Shown piece after piece: positions 59,556 to 64,000 of a DNA stretch of 64,000 bases. The notes under the pieces were generated by a model. The model worked only from the letters and a program-made list of their open reading frames with translations. It searched no databases and had not been told where the DNA came from. Position numbers and translations under genes: made by a program. Each line of letters begins with the position of its first letter. The stretch's first letter is position 1. The DNA comes from Klebsiella aerogenes (GTDB lineage: Bacteria; Pseudomonadota; Gammaproteobacteria; Enterobacterales; Enterobacteriaceae), in assembly GCA_029027985.1 (NCBI GenBank), contig CP119076.1, positions 4,885,956 to 4,949,955 on the forward strand. Reading direction: 5' to 3'.

Positions 59556-60920
59556 TTATTTACCAATACAGAAACTGGAGAAAATCCGTCCCAGCAGATC
59601 ATCGGAGGTAAACTCGCCGGTGATTTCACTTAATGCCTGCTGTGAGAGGCGCAGCTCTTCCGCCAGCAGTTCTCCGGCCCAGGCGCCCAGCAGCTGGGCT
59701 TTACCCTGTTGTAGATGGTTCGCTGCTTCTTCCAGCGCCTGCAGGTGACGACGGCGGGCGAGGAAGCCGCCTTCCATGTTGGTATCGAAGCCCATGCTCT
59801 GCTTAAGATGATTGCGCAACACCTCGACGCCTTCGCCTGTACGGGCCGACAGGCGGATCAGTGAGTGGCCATTCACTTCGCTGAGGCCCAGCGCTTCGCC
59901 GGTTACGTCGGCTTTATTGCGCACCACGGTAATTGGCAATTTAGCCGGCAGGCGCTCGATAAAGTCCGGCCAGATTTCCGCCGGGTCAACCGCGCTGGTG
60001 GTGGTACCATCGACCATAAATAGCACCCGATCGGCCTGTTCAATCTCCTGCCAGGCGCGTTCGATACCGATGCGTTCCACTTCATCGTTAGCATCGCGCA
60101 GACCGGCGGTATCAATGATATGCAGCGGCATGCCGTCGATATGGATATGTTCGCGCAACACGTCGCGAGTGGTCCCGGCGATATCGGTCACGATCGCCGC
60201 TTCACGGCCAGCCAGCGCGTTCAGCAGGCTGGATTTTCCGGCGTTTGGCCGCCCGGCGATCACGACCTTCATCCCCTCGCGCAGCAGGCTGCCCTGGCGG
60301 GCTTCGGCGCGGACGGCGTCGAGATCGGCGATAACGTCATTCAGCTGGGCTTCAATTTTGCCATCGGAAAGGAAATCAATTTCTTCATCCGGGAAATCAA
60401 TCGCGGCTTCTACGTAGATGCGCAGGTGAGTGAGTGCTTCCACAAGATGGTTAACGCGTGCGGAGAACGCGCCTTGTAAGGAATTGAGCGCCGATCGCGC
60501 GGCTTGTTCAGAGCTGGCATCAATCAGGTCGGCAATGGCTTCTGCCTGCGCCAGGTCGAGTTTGTCATTGAGGAACGCGCGTTCGGAAAACTCGCCCGGA
60601 TTGGCAATACGCACACCCGGCAGCGTCAGAATGCGTTTGAGCAGCAGGTCGAGGATCACCGGGCCGCCGTGTCCCTGGAGCTCCAGCACATCTTCGCCGG
60701 TAAAGGAATTTGGCCCCGGGAACCACAGCGCAATGCCCTGATCCAGTGCGCTGCCGTCGCTGTCTTTGAACGGCAGGTAGTCGGCATAGCGCGGCTTCGG
60801 CAGCTTGCCCAGTACCGCCTGCGCGACATCGCGCGCCTTGAGGCCGGAGATACGCAGAATGCCCACACCACCGCGTCCCGGTGGGGTTGCCTGGGCGACG
60901 ATAGTGTCGTTATGGCTCAT
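59556..60920 (-). CDS. mnmE: tRNA modification GTPase MnmE (TrmE)
   Basis: 454 residues. N-terminal folate-binding domain ([11 protein letters not shown]), helical domain with embedded G domain: G1 [12 protein letters not shown] (about 223-234), G3 DTAGLR, G4 NKAD, and the C-terminal CIGK Cys motif. Acts with MnmG on U34 of tRNAs. Confidence 0.98.
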   Translation of the reverse strand: MSHNDTIVAQATPPGRGGVGILRISGLKARDVAQAVLGKLPKPRYADYLPFKDSDGSALDQGIALWFPGPNSFTGEDVLELQGHGGPVILDLLLKRILTLPGVRIANPGEFSERAFLNDKLDLAQAEAIADLIDASSEQAARSALNSLQGAFSARVNHLVEALTHLRIYVEAAIDFPDEEIDFLSDGKIEAQLNDVIADLDAVRAEARQGSLLREGMKVVIAGRPNAGKSSLLNALAGREAAIVTDIAGTTRDVLREHIHIDGMPLHIIDTAGLRDANDEVERIGIERAWQEIEQADRVLFMVDGTTTSAVDPAEIWPDFIERLPAKLPITVVRNKADVTGEALGLSEVNGHSLIRLSARTGEGVEVLRNHLKQSMGFDTNMEGGFLARRRHLQALEEAANHLQQGKAQLLGAWAGELLAEELRLSQQALSEITGEFTSDDLLGRIFSSFCIGK

Positions 60921-60946
60921 GGTTTGTCTCTACTGTGTCGCAATAA

Positions 60947-60976
60947 AAAAGGCGGTCATTCGACCGCCTTCCATTT
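60947..60976 (-). terminator. yidC terminator
   Basis: AAGGCGGTC-ATTC-GACCGCCTT with TTTTTTATT following on the minus strand; between yidC and mnmE. Confidence 0.88.
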
Positions 60977-60995
60977 TAGCTCGTGCTCAACCGAA

Positions 60996-62642
60996 TCAGG
61001 ATTTTTTCTTCTCGCGGCTATGCAGGCCACGTTTTTCCAGACCACGGTAAATCAGCTGCTGCTGAATGATGGTTACCAGGTTGCTGACGATGTAGTACAC
61101 CACCAGACCAGACGGGAACCACAGGAAGAACACCGTGAAGATGACCGGCATAAAGGTCATGATCTTCTGCTGCATCGGGTCGGTCACGGTGGTCGGCGAC
61201 ATCTTCTGAATGAAGAACATCGTCGCGCCCATGATGATCGGCAGGATGTAGTACGGGTCTTGCGCAGACAGGTCGTGGATCCACAGGATAAACGGCGCAT
61301 GACGCAGTTCAACCGAGGCGCTCAGCATGTAGTACAGCGCAAGGAAGATAGGCATCTGAATAATCAGCGGGAAGCAGCCACCCAGCGGGTTCACTTTTTC
61401 TGCTTTATACAGCGCCATCATTTCCTGGCTTTGACGCTGTTTATCGTCGCCCAGACGTTCGCGCATTGCCTGAATCTTCGGCTGCAGCATACGCATTTTC
61501 GCCATGGAGGTGTACTGCGCTTTAGTCAGCGGGTACATGATGCCACGAACGATAAAGGTGATGACGATAATCGAGAAGCCCCAGTTGCCGAGGAAGCTGT
61601 GGATGAATTTCAGCAGCTTAAACAGCGGTTGGGAGATGAACCACAACCAACCGTAGTCGACGGTCAGATCCAGGTGCGGCGCGACGGCAGCCATTTTATC
61701 CTGCAGAGCAGGGCCAACCCACAGCACGCTTTCCAGCTTGTCGGTTTGGCCTGGCTGTACCAGTACCGGCTGTGATTTATAGCCGATAGCAACAACGCCG
61801 TTGCCGAGGTTTGCGGTATAGAAGTTGTTGGTACCGTTGTTTTGTGGCACCCACGCGGTGGTGAAATACTGCTGCAGCATCGCTACCCAACCGTCTTTGG
61901 TGCTGACGTTCAGGTTTTCGTTGTCGACGATAGTATCGAATTTGTATTTTTCGTATTTCGAATCAGCAGTGGAGTACGCCGCACCACGGAAGGTGTGCAT
62001 GGTAGACAGACCGCCGGTTTGCGTATCGCGGCTCGAAGGCAGCGCTGCGGTTTGTTTCAGCTGACCGAAAGAGGAGACTTTCAGCGGTTTTTCGCCGACG
62101 TTTTTCACGTTATAACCGACGTTCACCGCATAATCACCGCGTTTCAGGGTGAAGGTTTTGGTGAAGACGTTGCCTGCTTTGTCGGTGTAGGTCAGCGGAA
62201 TAACGATTTCGTCCTGGCCGTCAGCCAGTACATACGCATCTTTATCAGCGTTATACAGCGGACGCGGGCCGTTAGCCGGGTTATCCGGGCCGTCACGACC
62301 GGTTAAGCCGCTCTGCGCCTGATAGATAAACTGCGGTGTGGTTTCCAGTAACTGGAACGGTTCGGTAGATTTCAGCGCTTTCGGATAAGCCGGAAGCAGC
62401 GCTTGCTCAACATCACCACCGCTGGTGTTGATGGTCAGATCAAGCACATCAGTTTTAACCGTAATCAGTTTCCCTTGGCCACTGGCCGGTACGCCCTGGT
62501 CTGCGGCGCTACCCGCTGCTGTGGTCGTAGTCTGCGTGGTCTGCTGCTGGGTTTGCGGATTGTTGTCCTGCTCCCAGGCTTGCCAGATCATGAAAGACAC
62601 GAACAACAAAGCGATGATAAGAAGATTGCGTTGCGAATCCAT
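60996..62642 (-). CDS. yidC: Membrane protein insertase YidC
   Basis: 548 residues, full E. coli length. N-terminal membrane anchor ([18 protein letters not shown]), a Gln/Thr-rich linker, the periplasmic P1 beta-supersandwich domain (about 58-340) and five C-terminal helices with the conserved Arg in [20 protein letters not shown] (near 366). Inserts and folds inner-membrane proteins with or without Sec, including ATP synthase subunit c encoded in this window. Confidence 0.98.
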   Translation of the reverse strand: MDSQRNLLIIALLFVSFMIWQAWEQDNNPQTQQQTTQTTTTAAGSAADQGVPASGQGKLITVKTDVLDLTINTSGGDVEQALLPAYPKALKSTEPFQLLETTPQFIYQAQSGLTGRDGPDNPANGPRPLYNADKDAYVLADGQDEIVIPLTYTDKAGNVFTKTFTLKRGDYAVNVGYNVKNVGEKPLKVSSFGQLKQTAALPSSRDTQTGGLSTMHTFRGAAYSTADSKYEKYKFDTIVDNENLNVSTKDGWVAMLQQYFTTAWVPQNNGTNNFYTANLGNGVVAIGYKSQPVLVQPGQTDKLESVLWVGPALQDKMAAVAPHLDLTVDYGWLWFISQPLFKLLKFIHSFLGNWGFSIIVITFIVRGIMYPLTKAQYTSMAKMRMLQPKIQAMRERLGDDKQRQSQEMMALYKAEKVNPLGGCFPLIIQMPIFLALYYMLSASVELRHAPFILWIHDLSAQDPYYILPIIMGATMFFIQKMSPTTVTDPMQQKIMTFMPVIFTVFFLWFPSGLVVYYIVSNLVTIIQQQLIYRGLEKRGLHSREKKKS

Positions 62643-62644
62643 CG

Positions 62645-62902
62645 TTAGTGTTCTCTGGTATCAAATGGTCCAGGCGGGACGGGGTCGTCACCACCAGGGT
62701 GTAAAGGGTGGCATTTTAATACGCGTTTCACCGTCAACCAACTGCCTTTTATCACTCCAAACCTGCGCAATGCCTCAATTCCGTATTGAGAACAGGTCGG
62801 CGTGAAACGACAGTGCGGCCCGAGTAGCGGACTAATCAGGCGCTGATAGACCCTAATAAGGCCTATCAGGACCCGCGAGCCAGGCGACAATGGCGGCGCC
62901 AT
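62645..62902 (-). CDS. yidD: Membrane protein insertion efficiency factor YidD
   Basis: 85 residues, starting with Met-Ala-Pro-Pro. DUF37 family with conserved [20 protein letters not shown]. Small amphipathic protein at the inner membrane that aids YidC. It overlaps the rnpA 3' end by 37 bp and ends 2 bp before yidC, the usual enterobacterial arrangement. Confidence 0.96.
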   Translation of the reverse strand: MAPPLSPGSRVLIGLIRVYQRLISPLLGPHCRFTPTCSQYGIEALRRFGVIKGSWLTVKRVLKCHPLHPGGDDPVPPGPFDTREH

Positions 62903-63225
62903 AATTTTTCCAACGCTTCCGAGAGAGCACGGTTATCGAGGTCGGCAACCCCTTTCTTTGCCACCACCACGAAATCCATTGGCGGGAGTTCATGTTGACG
63001 TAAACGGAAGCTTTCACGCGTCAGACGTTTAATCCGATTGCGTTCGTGCGCGCGTTTAACGTTTTTCTTGGCGACGGTAAGACCGATGCGGGGATGCCCC
63101 AGCGAATTCAGGCGGCCGAGGATGGTGATTTGCGGCGTGCCAGCCCGTTGTGGCTGCTGGAAGACGAAAGTGAAATGACTGGGAGTTAACAAACGTAACT
63201 CCCTGGGAAATGCTAGCTTAACCAC
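62866..63225 (-). CDS. rnpA: Ribonuclease P protein component
   Basis: 119 residues from a GTG start ([18 protein letters not shown]), as in E. coli. The RNR motif [13 protein letters not shown] (about 62-74) binds the RNA subunit. Matures tRNA 5' ends. Lies 15 bp after rpmH. Confidence 0.97.
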   Translation of the reverse strand: MVKLAFPRELRLLTPSHFTFVFQQPQRAGTPQITILGRLNSLGHPRIGLTVAKKNVKRAHERNRIKRLTRESFRLRQHELPPMDFVVVAKKGVADLDNRALSEALEKLWRRHCRLARGS

Positions 63226-63240
63226 GCAGGGTTAGCTTTA

Positions 63241-63393
<153 letters not shown>

Positions 63394-63482
63394 CTAAACT
63401 TGAATAATTTCACTGACTTTTGCGTAGACCCGAACGAACATCGAACGACTTACGCCTCAGCGTGGGTGATTAAAGAGGCCGG

Positions 63483-63511
63483 ATTGTAATAATTGTACAC
63501 TCCGGAGTCAA
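63483..63511 (-). promoter_or_regulatory. rpmH promoter
   Basis: On the minus strand TTGACT (63506-63511), N17, TACAAT (63483-63488), about 100 bp before rpmH. Confidence 0.85.
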
Positions 63512-63589
63512 TTCTCTTTCCTTATTTCTCGCACCTTGCCGCACAAAAAATAAGCTGAGACGAGTTACGAAAACGGGCATTACGCGCCG

Positions 63590-64000
63590 GGTGGGGGATT
63601 ATACGGGCTGGCGGGTAAAGCGCAAGGATCGTAAAGGATCTTTATTAGATCGATTCAGTCCAAAGCCAGTATAGTTCATTAATTTTTCCAATATGTGGGC
63701 GAAATCGTGCCGCACTCTCGCCAGGATCGATTACACTTACCCGGTTTCGATCCTCCTGTGGATAAATCGGGAAGAATCTGTTGAGAAACACAAGATCTCT
63801 TTCTCAGTTTAGGCTATGATCCCCGGTCCCGATCGCGATCCACGGATCCGCTCCGGGTAAAACCGCAAATAGCGGTTCGCACGTCACCCCTTTTGTGCAG
63901 GGGCTTTTCGGCTAATGCAGGGTCTTGTCGACGTGTGCCAACAATCACGATTGTTTCAGTTTTTCTTTTATATCGATTTTATGTTCGAGTGGAGTCCGCC
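63590..64000 (+). promoter_or_regulatory. dnaA promoter/regulatory region
   Basis: About 400 bp with no gene of its own. It holds one consensus DnaA box TGTGGATAA (63757-63765) for autoregulation, many GATC sites between about 63620 and 63850 (SeqA/Dam control), and a TATGAT -10 element near 63815. The window ends GAGTGGAGTCCGCC, which in E. coli is directly followed by the GTG of dnaA, so dnaA should start at the next base. Confidence 0.88.

Noticed and set aside
60504..61775. 423-codon plus-strand ORF across mnmE and yidC
   Set aside because: It spans two well-supported minus-strand genes and their terminator; product rich in His, Arg and Gln with no motifs.

Overview
The window is chromosomal DNA from a member of the Enterobacteriaceae, most likely the Klebsiella/Raoultella/Enterobacter/Kluyvera group. 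It covers the replication-origin region: oriC lies at about 33.77-34.04 kb and the window ends one base before the expected dnaA start codon. Gene order is that of Escherichia coli around 84-85 min, read in the reverse direction. Nearly every protein matches an E. coli product in length and motifs. The tna operon is absent between mnmE and mdtL, and the rRNA operon at the rrnC position carries tRNA-Ile/tRNA-Ala in its spacer. These points argue against E. coli itself; the genus cannot be fixed by eye.

Layout, left to right. (1) 1-2.6 kb: the 3' part of a fimbrial tip-adhesin-like gene sits where ilvC is expected. Then comes ilvY, followed by a small locus that I read as a complete ZorO/OrzO-type type I toxin-antitoxin pair. 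It has a 29-codon hydrophobic toxin ORF, a divergent antisense RNA gene, and a 20-bp direct repeat giving the complementarity. (2) 2.7-9.3 kb: the branched-chain amino acid operon ilvL-X-G-M-E-D-A (minus strand), with leader peptide and attenuator and an intact ilvG. (3) 9.6-12.4 kb: yifB, maoP, hdfR. (4) 12.5-18.3 kb: a full rRNA operon on the minus strand (16S, tRNA-Ile, tRNA-Ala, 23S, 5S, tRNA-Asp, tRNA-Trp, terminator) with P1/P2 promoters. (5) 18.4-26.6 kb: yieP, hsrA, and the ribose operon rbsDACBKR with two RbsR operators. (6) 26.6-33.8 kb: kup, ravA-viaA, asnA, asnC, mioC. (7) oriC. (8) 34.1-44.3 kb: mnmG, rsmG and the ATP synthase operon atpIBEFHAGDC. (9) 44.3-53.5 kb: glmUS and the phosphate-specific transport operon pstSCAB-phoU behind an extended Pho box array. 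(10) 53.5-64 kb: yieH, adeP, chrR, yieE, yidZ, mdtL, mnmE, yidC, yidD, rnpA, rpmH and the dnaA promoter region.

Most of the window is conserved housekeeping DNA. The accessory or less explained signals are few. They are the ZorO-type locus beside ilvA; the adhesin gene at the ilvC position, with an IlvY-operator-like repeat left beside ilvY; a CRP-site/short-ORF/terminator cassette between atpC and glmU; and a broken AT-rich Gly/Ala-rich small gene between glmS and pstS. I found no CRISPR array, insertion sequence or prophage.
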